Assembly (NCBI RefSeq): GCF_019021925.1
Contig: NZ_CP058990.1
Coordinates: 3,684,001 to 3,748,000 of the forward strand
Source: Cellulophaga sp. HaHaR_3_176
GTDB taxonomy: Bacteria > Bacteroidota > Bacteroidia > Flavobacteriales > Flavobacteriaceae
Direction of reading: 5' to 3'
DNA: 64,000 nucleotides
In this document: positions 1 to 8,719 of the stretch, one piece after another
How positions within the stretch are numbered: position 1 is the first letter of the stretch
How the letters are laid out: each line of letters starts with the position of its first letter
The notes under the pieces: generated by a model
Told to the model about the DNA's origin: nothing
Seen by the model: the letters and a program-made list of their open reading frames with translations, nothing else
Databases searched by the model: none
Program-made: the position numbers and the translations under genes

Positions 1-674
1 ATTTCAGTAACTGGTTTTGGCGATACATAAGGTATACCTAGACCCAAACCTCTTACTATAAAAAGAGCTCCGATTACAATTACAAACACAGGAATCAATT
101 TTTGTATTTTTTGTTTAACTCCATTTTTTAAAATACTGCTAAAGTATATAGCAATAGTCATTAAAGGTATTGTTCCTGTTCCGAATAATATCATATATAA
201 CGATCCTTTAGAAGGCGACTCCATTGCAATTGCTCCAAAAAGTGCCATATAAACTAAGCCGCAAGGTAACAGGCCATTTAAAAACCCTATAGTTAAAAAA
301 GTGTCAGGTGTTTTCTTCTGTAATTCTTTCCCTAAACTACTTTTTATTCTCCCTATTACTTTATAAATTGGTTTTGAAAAATTAAATTCATTGAACTTTT
401 TATAAGGAATTAGCACAACTACAATCATTAAAATACCAATTGCAATAGATAATTTTTGTTGCATCCCGAATACAGATAATCCTTTGCCTAGAAAGCCAAA
501 TACTAGCCCTAGTATTCCATAAGCAAGTAGCCTGCCAAAATGGTAAATAAATATTTGAAAGAATTTTTTAGAGTTACTTGCTCTATCTACAGGAAGCATA
601 AAGGCAATGGGGCCACACATGCCTACGCAGTGCAAACTACCCATGAAACCTAATATGATAGCAGATAATAGCAT
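1..674 (-). CDS. TauE/SafE-family membrane protein (partial, 3' end outside window)
   Basis: The first 224 codons of an integral membrane protein are visible; the C-terminus lies before base 1. The start ATG (672-674) directly abuts the stop codon of the fixH-like gene. The N-terminus has the pattern GSLHCVGMCGP, which is typical of the sulfite exporter TauE/SafE (UreH-like) proteins that end cbb3 oxidase operons in Bacteroidota, and a second NGLLPCGLVYMAL segment repeats the Cys-Gly/Pro theme. About five to six hydrophobic segments can be seen. In other bacteria proteins of this group act in copper delivery or oxidase maturation (CcoH/SenC context). The role here is inferred from operon position, and the transported substrate cannot be told from sequence. 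Confidence 0.85.
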   Translation of the reverse strand, partial: MLLSAIILGFMGSLHCVGMCGPIAFMLPVDRASNSKKFFQIFIYHFGRLLAYGILGLVFGFLGKGLSVFGMQQKLSIAIGILMIVVVLIPYKKFNEFNFSKPIYKVIGRIKSSLGKELQKKTPDTFLTIGFLNGLLPCGLVYMALFGAIAMESPSKGSLYMILFGTGTIPLMTIAIYFSSILKNGVKQKIQKLIPVFVIVIGALFIVRGLGLGIPYVSPKPVTE

Positions 675-1121
675 TTAATAAGTGATGTTTTTTTTAAATA
701 AAAATTCCTCGTTTTTATATTCCCAAGCTACTTTAATGTCCCAACGACCATCTAACAAACGTTTGTCAGGTACGAGCAAATGTGAATTGGATAGACTTAT
801 AGGAAAGTCAAAATCCAAGTGTTTATTAGATGGTCTATACAGGGACACCGTTCCTTTTACCTTATTAAAATCTAAAGTTTCAGGAAATTTTAAAAGTAAT
901 CCTTCGGGTGTTTTTTCTGTGATAATATTTACATTGTGGTCGTTAGCATTGTTTTCAGCATCTATTTCTTTTTGATATCCTAGTTCTGCCTTATAATATT
1001 CTTCAGTAACCAAATCGTGATTTGCACTGTCGTCTAAATTCATTTTAACGACAAAGAATACAATAAAGCTTATAAAAGCAATAAATGCTAAAACGATTCC
1101 TGTTCCCCAATTTATTTTCAT
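675..1121 (-). CDS. ccoH: FixH/CcoH-like cbb3 oxidase assembly protein
   Basis: A 148-residue protein with one N-terminal membrane anchor (residues 7-27) followed by an Asp/Asn-rich linker and a small beta-rich periplasmic domain. This is the usual FixH layout (single TM plus about 110 residues outside). It sits between ccoG (27 bp upstream) and the TauE/SafE-like gene (no gap), as in other Bacteroidota oxidase clusters. FixH/CcoH proteins associate with CcoN during assembly of cbb3 oxidase. The extracytoplasmic domain is poorly conserved, so the assignment leans on size, topology and position. Confidence 0.85.
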   Translation of the reverse strand: MKINWGTGIVLAFIAFISFIVFFVVKMNLDDSANHDLVTEEYYKAELGYQKEIDAENNANDHNVNIITEKTPEGLLLKFPETLDFNKVKGTVSLYRPSNKHLDFDFPISLSNSHLLVPDKRLLDGRWDIKVAWEYKNEEFLFKKNITY

Positions 1122-1148
1122 AATTGTATTTTTAAATTAAATAGATTG

Positions 1149-2567
1149 CTACTTGTAACTTCTCGGAGCTAAAAAAGCAGTTGTAGTAGTTTCAATGAGT
1201 TTTTCACCACTATATACAGCTATCTTAAGTCTGTCTTTATCGCCACTTAAAGCCGAATTATTTATTTCAATAAATAAAGTCCCTTCTGCGATTTGCTGTG
1301 CAGGAACTAAAAAATTCTCATTTCTTACAAGTTTAATTTCTCCTTTGTGCGATAGTAATACAAAATGAACATCATCAATATCTTTAGAGGTTTTATTAAC
1401 TAACTTATACGTGTATACATTGCTAATAATATTATCAGCTTTATGTTCGTATAACTGACCGGGTAATCTTAGAATATTAGCTTCTAAATCGTTTCTTAAA
1501 AAAAGCATTCCTATAAGCATGCCTGTTAGTATTACAAGTATGGCTATGTAGCCTTTTAAACGAGGTGTAAGCTTAAATTTTTCTTTCTTTACAATTTCAT
1601 CTTCACTTGCGTACCTAATTAAACCTTTAGGTAGGTTTACTTTTTCCATGATACTATCACACTCATCAATACAAGCAGTACAATTAACACATTCTAGTTG
1701 TGTACCGTTTCTAATATCAATACCGGTAGGGCATACGTTAACACATTGAAAACAATCAATACAGTCACCATTACCTAAAGCAGATCGATCTTCATTTTTA
1801 CGGTATTTTTTTCTACCATTTTCACTTTCACCTCTTTTATGATCGTAAGCAACAACTATTGATTTGTTATCTAATAAAACACCTTGCATTCTACCATAAG
1901 GGCAGGCAATGATACAAACCTGCTCTCTAAACCATGCAAATACAAAATAAAATACTGCGGTAAATATTAGTAATGAAACTAACGTACTTAAATGATTAAA
2001 TGGACCATCAATTACATATCTAACTAAACGATCGCTACCTATTAGATACGCTAAAAATACATTTGCAATTAAAAAAGATATAACAAAAAAGATAAACCAT
2101 TTAAATACTCTTTTTCTAATTTTTTCAGCATTCCACTCTTGGCGATCTAATTTAATTTGAGCACCTCTATCTCCATCAATCCAATACTCAATTCTACGAA
2201 AAACCATTTCTAAGAATATAGTTTGGGGGCACATCCATCCGCAGAAAATACGACCAAAAGCAACGGTAAATAATGCAATAAAAACCACTCCAATAAGCAT
2301 GGATATTACAAACAAATGAAAATCTTGAGGCCAAAAAGGGAAACCGAAAATATTAAAGCGTCGTTCAAGTACATTGAACATTAAAAATTGATTCCCATTT
2401 ATTTTTATGAAAGGAGAAGCTAATAAAAAAATCAGTAAAACATAGCTTACATACTTACGATATTCGTACAGTTTACCACTAGGTTTTTTAGGGTATACCC
2501 AAGCCCTTTTACCTTCATCACTGATGGTGCCGATAGAATCTCTAAAATGTTCGCTGTCTTGAGCCAT
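1149..2567 (-). CDS. ccoG: cytochrome c oxidase accessory protein CcoG (FixG/RdxA)
   Basis: A 472-residue membrane iron-sulfur protein. Several transmembrane helices are seen in the first 210 residues (around 38-56, 85-108, 157-180 and 195-212) with one more near residue 340. Cys motifs include FCGWMCP in the membrane part and two ferredoxin-type clusters, CIDCFQCVNVCP and CVNCTACIDECD, in the cytoplasmic part. A C-terminal Ig-like domain follows, as in the FixG family. CcoG is needed for copper (Cu+) handling during cbb3 oxidase maturation in characterised bacteria. It lies in the same operon, 19 bp downstream of ccoP. Length and motifs are complete, so I see no sign of decay. Confidence 0.96.
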   Translation of the reverse strand: MAQDSEHFRDSIGTISDEGKRAWVYPKKPSGKLYEYRKYVSYVLLIFLLASPFIKINGNQFLMFNVLERRFNIFGFPFWPQDFHLFVISMLIGVVFIALFTVAFGRIFCGWMCPQTIFLEMVFRRIEYWIDGDRGAQIKLDRQEWNAEKIRKRVFKWFIFFVISFLIANVFLAYLIGSDRLVRYVIDGPFNHLSTLVSLLIFTAVFYFVFAWFREQVCIIACPYGRMQGVLLDNKSIVVAYDHKRGESENGRKKYRKNEDRSALGNGDCIDCFQCVNVCPTGIDIRNGTQLECVNCTACIDECDSIMEKVNLPKGLIRYASEDEIVKKEKFKLTPRLKGYIAILVILTGMLIGMLFLRNDLEANILRLPGQLYEHKADNIISNVYTYKLVNKTSKDIDDVHFVLLSHKGEIKLVRNENFLVPAQQIAEGTLFIEINNSALSGDKDRLKIAVYSGEKLIETTTTAFLAPRSYK

Positions 2568-2586
2568 TATTTTTATTTTTTGTACT

Positions 2587-3525
2587 CTAATTCATTACCA
2601 CACTAGTAGAGTCAACCACTTGTGCGGGTATTTCATTTGTAGGAGTATTTGGGTCAACCCATAAATCACCTTCTGCAGGTTTTGGGTTTGCAGGAGTTTT
2701 ACCATTAAGAGTTGTTAATACATAGCTGGCAACTTGTGCAATTTCAAGAGGTTTTAAGGTTTGTTTCCAAGCAATCATACCTTTACCATCTCTACCACCT
2801 TCTGAAATGGTATGGAATACATTTTTGACACCTCCACCCAATATCCAATATTGATCGGTAAGATTGGGTCCAATACCACCACCACCATCTGCCATATGGC
2901 ATGCTACACAGTTAGATTGAAATACTTTTTCGCCTGCTTTAATATCGGTAGCATCTGTTAATAATTCTACGGTGTTTTCATCAACAAGATCTTTTGCATT
3001 TTTCTTGTATTCTTCTATTTCTTTTTTAGCAATAGCAACTTCTTGTTCATATTCTAAAACTTGGTTATAATCATTAAATACATGAAAACGGATAAGGTAA
3101 ATAATACCAAAAACAATACTAGCGTAGAACATATAAACCCACCAAGGCGGTAATTTGTTATCTAGCTCTCTAATGCCATCATAGTCGTGATCTAAAACAA
3201 TTTCACTTTCTACCTCCATTGGTTTAGAGCCAAGCATTTTGTTATATGTTTTCTTAGCCCAAGTCCACTCTCTTTTTTTAGCTTTAGAGGCTAAATAACG
3301 CTCTTTAGCCTCTTCAGAAAGTGTTTGAAACATCACGTTCTCAATTGCACCTAAAATCAATTCAATTGCAATTGAAATTAATAGAACTAGCAATAAAAAC
3401 AACAGACTTATTGGGTAAGCAATAATTGCAGGTTTATCGCCGGAATCTATTGCATATTCCATTAACCCGAAAGTGATAAAGAAAACGACTGGAATTCTTA
3501 TCCACCAAAGCGATTTGTTTTTCAT
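2587..3525 (-). CDS. ccoP: cbb3-type cytochrome c oxidase subunit III (CcoP), mono-haem form
   Basis: A 312-residue dihaem-type subunit homologue, but only one haem c motif is visible, CVACH near residues 205-209, followed by the usual GIGPNL turn and an axial Met candidate in GKGMIAWKQ. Two N-terminal helices (about 10-25 and 35-58), a long cytoplasmic segment with PPWWVYMFY, and a third helix (about 130-147) precede the haem domain. Proteobacterial CcoP carries two haem c domains; the single-haem form is common in Bacteroidota. The gene overlaps ccoQ by 4 bp, implying coupled translation. The C-terminal tail is rich in Pro and Thr. It shuttles electrons to the CcoN catalytic subunit. Confidence 0.95.
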   Translation of the reverse strand: MKNKSLWWIRIPVVFFITFGLMEYAIDSGDKPAIIAYPISLLFLLLVLLISIAIELILGAIENVMFQTLSEEAKERYLASKAKKREWTWAKKTYNKMLGSKPMEVESEIVLDHDYDGIRELDNKLPPWWVYMFYASIVFGIIYLIRFHVFNDYNQVLEYEQEVAIAKKEIEEYKKNAKDLVDENTVELLTDATDIKAGEKVFQSNCVACHMADGGGGIGPNLTDQYWILGGGVKNVFHTISEGGRDGKGMIAWKQTLKPLEIAQVASYVLTTLNGKTPANPKPAEGDLWVDPNTPTNEIPAQVVDSTSVVMN

Positions 3526-3713
3526 AATTCTAAGTTTTGTTGGTTTTCTTTTTCTATTGGAAGCTCACTAACTTCTTTTATGTAATCTTTAGATGCTGTA
3601 AATACCCACCAAAAAAGAACTACAAAAAACACAAAGAAGATGAGCAATGATATCATTGGGTAAGTGGCAACGCCATCTATAGTTTCCATATACCCTTTTA
3701 CAAATTTGAACAT
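3522..3713 (-). CDS. ccoQ: CcoQ/FixQ-type small cbb3 oxidase subunit
   Basis: A 63-residue single-span protein: a short N-terminus with an amphipathic stretch, one hydrophobic helix (about residues 18-40, ending FWWVFTASKDYIKEV) and a charged tail. This is the size and topology of CcoQ/FixQ, which stabilises the assembled oxidase. It lies between ccoNO (7 bp away) and ccoP (4-bp overlap), which is decisive because the sequence itself is too short for a firm family call. Confidence 0.88.
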   Translation of the reverse strand: MFKFVKGYMETIDGVATYPMISLLIFFVFFVVLFWWVFTASKDYIKEVSELPIEKENQQNLEL

Positions 3714-3720
3714 GGTCTTG

Positions 3721-5922
3721 TTATTTATTTTCTGGGATTAATTCTCCTGTTTCTTTTATTTTAATATCTGTACCTAAGCGCTGCAAATAAGCAATCATTG
3801 CAACAATTTCGCGATCACGCATTTCAGTAAATTCTAAATTATTTTCTTTAGCATACTTTTTATCAGCTTCGTATGTTTTTGCAAAATCGGGATCAGCATA
3901 TAAATTATTCTCAATTTTAGTACCTTGAGTATCCATATTTGCTTGCGCATTTTTAACATCATCAGAAGTATAAGGCACACCTAAAGTGATCATCGCTTCC
4001 ATTTTACTCTCCGTATCAGATTTGTCAAGCTTATCACGAACAAGCCAAGAATAAGAAGGCATTATAGAGCCCGAAGAAGTACTCTGTGGATCGTACATGT
4101 GGTTTAAGTGCCAGTTGTCTGAGTACTTACCACCAACACGTAATAAATCGGGTCCAGTACGTTTACTTCCCCAAAGGAAAGGGTGATCGTATACAAATTC
4201 ACCTGCTTTAGCATACTCGCCATAACGTTCTACTTCACTTCTAAAAGGACGAACCATTTGTGAGTGACAGCCAACACAACCTTCACGTATGTATAAATCT
4301 CTACCTTCTAACTCTAAAGGCGTGTATGGTTTTACGCTTGTAATTGTTGGTATGTTCGATTTTACTAAAATGGTTGGTATAATTTGAACAACACCACCTA
4401 TTAAAATAGCTACAGTAGCTAGTATGGTTAATTGAACAGGTTTACGCTCTAACCAAGTGTGAAAAGTTTCTCCACTAATTCTTCTTTTTGATACACGTAC
4501 TAGAGCAGGTGCTTCAGCTAATTCATCTTCAACATCACTACCAGCTCTTATAGTCAGTACAACATTGTAAATCATCACACAAGCACCAATAATATACATA
4601 GTACCACCAATAGCACGCATCCAGTACATAGGCATTATTTCGGTCACAGTTTCTAAAAAGTTACCATATACTAAAGTACCGTTAGGGTTAAATTCCTTCC
4701 ACATTAATGCCTGTGTAAACCCAGCAACATACATTGGTAATGTGTAAAGTATAATCCCTAAGGTTCCAATCCAAAAGTGAAAATTTGCTAAACCAATGGA
4801 TGCCAGTTTTGTTTTAAACATTTTAGGAACTAACCAGTAGATCATCCCGAATGTCAAAAAGCCATTCCAAGCTAACGCACCTACATGCACGTGAGCAATA
4901 ATCCAATCACTAAAATGAGCAATTGCATTTACATTTTTAAGAGACAGTAATGGGCCTTCAAAAGTTGCCATACCGTAACCTGTAATAGCAACAACCATAA
5001 ATTTAAGCGTAGGGTCTGTTCTAACTTTATCCCAGGCACCACGTAATGTAAGTAAACCATTGATCATGCCACCCCATGATGGAGCTAATAACATAATAGA
5101 AAAAGCAACGCCTAAATTTTGAGCCCAATCTGGCAAAGCAGAGTATAATAAGTGATGTGGACCTGCCCAGATGTATATAAATATTAATGACCAAAAGTGA
5201 ACAATAGAAAGTTTATATGAATAAACAGGTCTGTTTGCTGCTTTAGGAATAAAGTAATACATTAAACCTAAAAAAGGCGTAGTCAAGAAAAATGCAACCG
5301 CATTATGTCCGTACCACCATTGTACCAAAGCATCTTGTACACCAGCGTAAACCGAATAACTTTTTAACCCGCTTACGGGTAGCTCTAAACTATTAAATAT
5401 GTGAAGTACTGCAACTGTAACAAACGTAGCAAGGTAAAACCAAAGAGCAACATATAAATGACGTTGTCTTCTTTTAATCATTGTACCTATTAGGTTAACC
5501 CCGAAAGCAACCCAAACTACAGCGATAGCAATATCAATTGGCCATTCTAATTCAGCATACTCTTTAGAAGTTGTATACCCAAGTGGTAATGTAATTGCAG
5601 CAGCTACAATAATTAGTTGCCACCCCCAAAAATTAAAGCCACTTAAAAAGTCACTATACATACGTGCTTTAAGCAAACGTTGGGTAGAGTAATAAACACC
5701 TGCAAAAATAGCATTACCAATAAAGGCAAATATTACGGCATTGGTGTGTAGAGGTCTTAGTCTACCAAAACTTAACCACGAAATTCCGTCGGTTATATTT
5801 GGGAATAAAAACATGAAGGCAAGTAATAGACCTACCGACATACCAACAATGCCCCAAAACATAGTTGCGTAGAGGAACTTTTTAACGACTTTATTGTCGT
5901 AATAAAACTGCTGTACTTCCAT
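3721..5922 (-). CDS. ccoNO: cbb3 cytochrome c oxidase, fused subunits I and II (CcoN-CcoO)
   Basis: A 733-residue fusion. Residues 1 to about 480 form the 12-helix haem-copper oxidase subunit I, with conserved His ligands in RPLHTNAV (low-spin haem), WYGHNAVAF, AGPHHLLY and the paired-His helix FSDWIIAHVHVGALAWNG. After a linker with one helix (about 498-520), the CcoO part begins (ITSVKPYTPLELEGRDLY) and carries a haem c site CVGCH near residue 548, followed by QMVRPF and a distal Met-containing region. In most bacteria these are two separate genes; the fusion is typical of Bacteroidota. It reduces O2 at low oxygen tension and pumps protons. It is preceded by ccoS with a 6-bp gap and expressed from the Fnr-box promoter at 6149-6192. 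Confidence 0.97.
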   Translation of the reverse strand: MEVQQFYYDNKVVKKFLYATMFWGIVGMSVGLLLAFMFLFPNITDGISWLSFGRLRPLHTNAVIFAFIGNAIFAGVYYSTQRLLKARMYSDFLSGFNFWGWQLIIVAAAITLPLGYTTSKEYAELEWPIDIAIAVVWVAFGVNLIGTMIKRRQRHLYVALWFYLATFVTVAVLHIFNSLELPVSGLKSYSVYAGVQDALVQWWYGHNAVAFFLTTPFLGLMYYFIPKAANRPVYSYKLSIVHFWSLIFIYIWAGPHHLLYSALPDWAQNLGVAFSIMLLAPSWGGMINGLLTLRGAWDKVRTDPTLKFMVVAITGYGMATFEGPLLSLKNVNAIAHFSDWIIAHVHVGALAWNGFLTFGMIYWLVPKMFKTKLASIGLANFHFWIGTLGIILYTLPMYVAGFTQALMWKEFNPNGTLVYGNFLETVTEIMPMYWMRAIGGTMYIIGACVMIYNVVLTIRAGSDVEDELAEAPALVRVSKRRISGETFHTWLERKPVQLTILATVAILIGGVVQIIPTILVKSNIPTITSVKPYTPLELEGRDLYIREGCVGCHSQMVRPFRSEVERYGEYAKAGEFVYDHPFLWGSKRTGPDLLRVGGKYSDNWHLNHMYDPQSTSSGSIMPSYSWLVRDKLDKSDTESKMEAMITLGVPYTSDDVKNAQANMDTQGTKIENNLYADPDFAKTYEADKKYAKENNLEFTEMRDREIVAMIAYLQRLGTDIKIKETGELIPENK

Positions 5923-5928
5923 AATTAA

Positions 5929-6129
5929 TTATTTAAACTTTTTAAGTTGGATGGGTTTACTTTTTTTTGTTTCACTAGTTTTTTTAACTAGTTCATCTTC
6001 GAAAAGAATTCGAACAGATGGTGTGTAAGAATCATCGTATTGACCACTTTTTACTGAAATGATAAATGCAATAAAAAATAAAATTGCGACTGCAATACTT
6101 ATCGTTAATAAAATATAAATGACACTCAT
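5929..6129 (-). CDS. ccoS: cbb3 oxidase assembly protein CcoS
   Basis: A 66-residue protein with an N-terminal helix (residues 3-25, MSVIYILLTISIAVAILFF) followed by SVKSGQYDD, the hallmark of CcoS, and a Lys-rich tail. CcoS is needed to insert cofactors (haem b and Cu) into cbb3 oxidase. It is the first gene of the minus-strand oxidase operon. The start at 6129 lies about 13 nt downstream of the predicted transcription start from the promoter at 6149-6156. Many bacteria keep ccoS beside ccoI; here ccoI ends only about 75 bp upstream, on the same strand. Confidence 0.93.
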   Translation of the reverse strand: MSVIYILLTISIAVAILFFIAFIISVKSGQYDDSYTPSVRILFEDELVKKTSETKKSKPIQLKKFK

Positions 6130-6148
6130 ACCTACCTGAATTCTTTTG

Positions 6149-6192
6149 TAAAACTACGGTGGTGATTTAGGGTATAAAATGACATTTATCAG
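6149..6192 (-). promoter_or_regulatory. Fnr-box promoter of the cbb3 operon
   Basis: Read on the minus strand, a 14-bp dyad CTGATAAATGTCAT (6179-6192) lies upstream of TAGTTTTA (6149-6156), a 7/8 match to the Bacteroidota -10 consensus TAnnTTTG. No TTTG is seen at -33. The dyad centre (6185.5) is 36.5 bp from the 3' end of the -10 element, which places it near -42 of the inferred start site, the class II activator position of CRP/Fnr proteins. The same geometry is found at three other promoters in this window. Confidence 0.75.
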
Positions 6193-6202
6193 GTTTTATA
6201 AA

Positions 6203-8599
6203 TTATCTCAATTTTCTTCCTAAAATATTAGTAGCTATTGTCGTGAAAGCAACAATACTAATAGAACTCAAAGGCATTAATATTGCCGCGATAACAGGTT
6301 TTAATTGTCCTGTTGTAGCAAAATAAAGGCCAATAATATTATAGAGTAATGATAAAACAAAACTCCATTTTATAATTTTTATAGCTTTTTTTGATGCTAA
6401 AATATAAGTGTATAACTCTTGAAATTTAGTAGCATCTAAAATGGCATCACAGGCAGGAGAAAAAATAGTGACGTTTTCTGAAATAGCGATGCCAACGTTA
6501 CTTTGTGCTAAAGCACCTGCATCATTCAAACCATCACCAACCATAACTACTTTTTTGCCTTGGTTTTGTAAAGACTTTATAAACTCTAATTTATCTGAGG
6601 GTTTTTGGTTAAAATATAATGGTGTTAGTTTAGGTAGTAGTTGTTCTAATTTATTTTTTTCACCCTCATTATCACCAGATAAAATAGCTAGTTGCAAACT
6701 TTCGGACATTGTTTTAAAAAGATCTGATATACCTTCTCTATATTCATTTTTAAATATAAATCGACCTTTGTAATTATTGTTGCTACTAATATATACGGCA
6801 GTATTTTTAATAGAATCTTCAGCGGTGTTACCTACAAAATTTGCAGATCCAATTTTTATATGGCGGTTATTAATGGCTCCTTCAATACCTAACCCTATAT
6901 GTTCTTCATATTCATCAAGTGTTACAATGTCATTTGCCGAAAGTATGTTATATAAACTTCTGCTTAATGGGTGGTTTGATGCTCTTAATGTATTTTTTAA
7001 AAGTAATTCTTCTTCCTTTGTAAGTTCTAGACCCTCATAACTGGCTGTGCTTTTTTTAGCCGTGGTAATGGTGCCTGTTTTATCAAAAATTGCAGTGTCT
7101 ATTTGTGCTAATTGCTCTATGGTTTGTGTGTCTTTCAAATAGAATTTTTTTCTACCAAAAATGCGTAGCATATTACCTAAGGTAAAAGGAGACGCTAATG
7201 CAATCGCACACGGGCAAGCAATGATTAAAACAGCGGTAAATACGTTTATGGCTTTACTAGCATCGTAGAATAACCAGAATAAAGTTGCTGCAAAAGCAAT
7301 AGTTAATACAAAAATTGTAAAACGTTTACCAATACTATCTGTTAGGGTTTGAAATTTACTTGACTTATCTTCTTGAAAAACAGCATTACTCCATAGTTGG
7401 GTTAGGTAACTTTGAGAAACAGATTTTAATGCTTCCATTTCAATAGCGCCGTTTAATTGTTTCCCACCAGCAAAAATTTTGTTACCTGAGGTTTTATGAA
7501 CAGGTTCTGATTCTCCTGAAACAAAGCTATAATCTATAGTGGCGTTTCCATTTATTAAAATTCCATCAACAGGTATCAATTCTTCATTTCTGATGAGTAA
7601 TCGATCTCCTTTTTTTATATTATGTACCTGAATTGATTCCTCTTTTTTATCTGAAAGAATACGAGTTACAGCAATGGGGAAATAGGATTTGTAATCTCTT
7701 TCAAAAGAAAGAAATGAATATGTTTTTTGTTGAAAAAATTTACCTAAAAGAAGAAAAAATACAAGTCCTGTTAAGCTATCAAAAAAGCCAGACCCCCAAT
7801 CAAAAGTAATTTCTAAAGTACTTCTAATAAAAAGCACTAAAATACCTAAAGCAATAGGGACATCTATATTTAATAGTTTAGAACGAAGCCCTTTATAGGC
7901 AGATATAAAATAATCGTTTCCGGCATAGAAAACTACTGGCAATGATAAAATGAACATCAGCCATCTAAAAACGTCTTGGTATTGGTTTAACCAAAATTCA
8001 CCTCCAGTATTTTTACTTGTAGAAAGGTCAAAATACTCAGGGAATGATAAAAACATAACATTACCGAATGCAAAACCAGCAACACCTAATTTATAAATAA
8101 GAGTTCTATCGGCTCCTTTTTTTTTGTTATCAAAATCATCTAAAGATATGTAAGGTTCGTAGCCAATATGCGCTAATAAAAGTGCAACGGCTTTTAGCGA
8201 AGTTTTTTCTGTGTTATAAGATATTCTGATTGTTTTTTTAGGAAAATCAACCTGCGAATTACTAACAGCGGGGTTCAACTTATTTAAATTTTCTAAAATC
8301 CATATACATGAACTGCAATGAATATGTGGTATATATAAATTTACAATTTGCAGGTTATTATCATTAAACTCTGTAAGACGTTCAATTATAGATTCAGTTT
8401 CTAAAAAGTCATATTTACCTTCTGTTGCTTTGGGTGTGGCACCTGCAGCTGCTTGTATATCGTAGTAATAGGATAAATTGTTTGATGAAAAAATATCGTA
8501 TACGGTTTTGCAACCGTTACAGCAGAAGTTCTTATCATCAAAATATATTGGCTTTGTTTCGCAATTATCACCGCAATGATAACATTTTTTAGTTTCCAT
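6203..8599 (-). CDS. ccoI: copper-transporting P1B-type ATPase (CcoI-like)
   Basis: A heavy-metal P-type ATPase of 798 residues from the start chosen here (METKKCYHCG, 8599; an ATG at 8605 adds two residues). The N-terminus holds a Cys-rich metal-binding segment (CYHCG, CETKP, CCNGC), then an HMA domain with HCSSC. The membrane CPC motif is in ACPCAIALASP, the phosphorylation site is DKTGT, and GDGLNDA is the hinge motif. CcoI/FixI exports Cu+ for cbb3 oxidase assembly. A longer frame starting at 8659 is rejected because it would begin inside the Fnr dyad and upstream of the -10 element at 8623-8630. The gene is convergent with nothing and ends 74 bp before the ccoS start, so it is probably transcribed with its own promoter. 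Confidence 0.95.
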   Translation of the reverse strand: METKKCYHCGDNCETKPIYFDDKNFCCNGCKTVYDIFSSNNLSYYYDIQAAAGATPKATEGKYDFLETESIIERLTEFNDNNLQIVNLYIPHIHCSSCIWILENLNKLNPAVSNSQVDFPKKTIRISYNTEKTSLKAVALLLAHIGYEPYISLDDFDNKKKGADRTLIYKLGVAGFAFGNVMFLSFPEYFDLSTSKNTGGEFWLNQYQDVFRWLMFILSLPVVFYAGNDYFISAYKGLRSKLLNIDVPIALGILVLFIRSTLEITFDWGSGFFDSLTGLVFFLLLGKFFQQKTYSFLSFERDYKSYFPIAVTRILSDKKEESIQVHNIKKGDRLLIRNEELIPVDGILINGNATIDYSFVSGESEPVHKTSGNKIFAGGKQLNGAIEMEALKSVSQSYLTQLWSNAVFQEDKSSKFQTLTDSIGKRFTIFVLTIAFAATLFWLFYDASKAINVFTAVLIIACPCAIALASPFTLGNMLRIFGRKKFYLKDTQTIEQLAQIDTAIFDKTGTITTAKKSTASYEGLELTKEEELLLKNTLRASNHPLSRSLYNILSANDIVTLDEYEEHIGLGIEGAINNRHIKIGSANFVGNTAEDSIKNTAVYISSNNNYKGRFIFKNEYREGISDLFKTMSESLQLAILSGDNEGEKNKLEQLLPKLTPLYFNQKPSDKLEFIKSLQNQGKKVVMVGDGLNDAGALAQSNVGIAISENVTIFSPACDAILDATKFQELYTYILASKKAIKIIKWSFVLSLLYNIIGLYFATTGQLKPVIAAILMPLSSISIVAFTTIATNILGRKLR

Positions 8600-8622
8600 A
8601 AACATTTGCTTTGTACCGAGTA

Positions 8623-8630
8623 CAAAGTTG
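8623..8630 (-). promoter_or_regulatory. -10 element of ccoI
   Basis: CAACTTTG on the minus strand is a 7/8 match to TAnnTTTG. Its 3' end is 36.5 bp from the centre of the shared Fnr dyad (8653-8666). The implied transcript starts near 8617, leaving a leader of about 12-18 nt before the start codons at 8605 or 8599. Confidence 0.65.
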
Positions 8631-8652
8631 TGAATCAGCATTTTATTAAAAC

Positions 8653-8666
8653 ATGACATTTGTCAT
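8653..8666. promoter_or_regulatory. Fnr-type operator shared by ccoI and the fnr-like gene
   Basis: ATGACATTTGTCAT is a perfect dyad with 6-bp arms and a 2-bp spacer. It fits the CRP/Fnr pattern nTGAn-N4-nTCAn but uses TGAC where Escherichia coli Fnr uses TTGAT half-sites. It lies exactly midway between the -10 elements of two divergent promoters (8623-8630 minus, 8689-8696 plus), 36.5 bp from each, so one dimer could activate both. Confidence 0.78.
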
Positions 8667-8688
8667 ATTTAAGCTTTTTTATAACTTG

Positions 8689-8696
8689 TATCTTTG
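8689..8696 (+). promoter_or_regulatory. -10 element of the fnr-like gene
   Basis: TATCTTTG is a perfect TAnnTTTG. No TTTG occurs at the -33 position; the Fnr dyad takes its place, which suggests autoregulation by the Crp/Fnr protein encoded downstream. Confidence 0.7.
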
Positions 8697-8719
8697 TAGT
8701 GTCAGGTAAATAAAAGGGT

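Noticed and set aside
8600..8659. Longer ccoI start (MSCFNKMLIHNF...)
   Set aside because: It would begin inside the Fnr dyad and upstream of the -10 element at 8623-8630; the METKK start fits the family.
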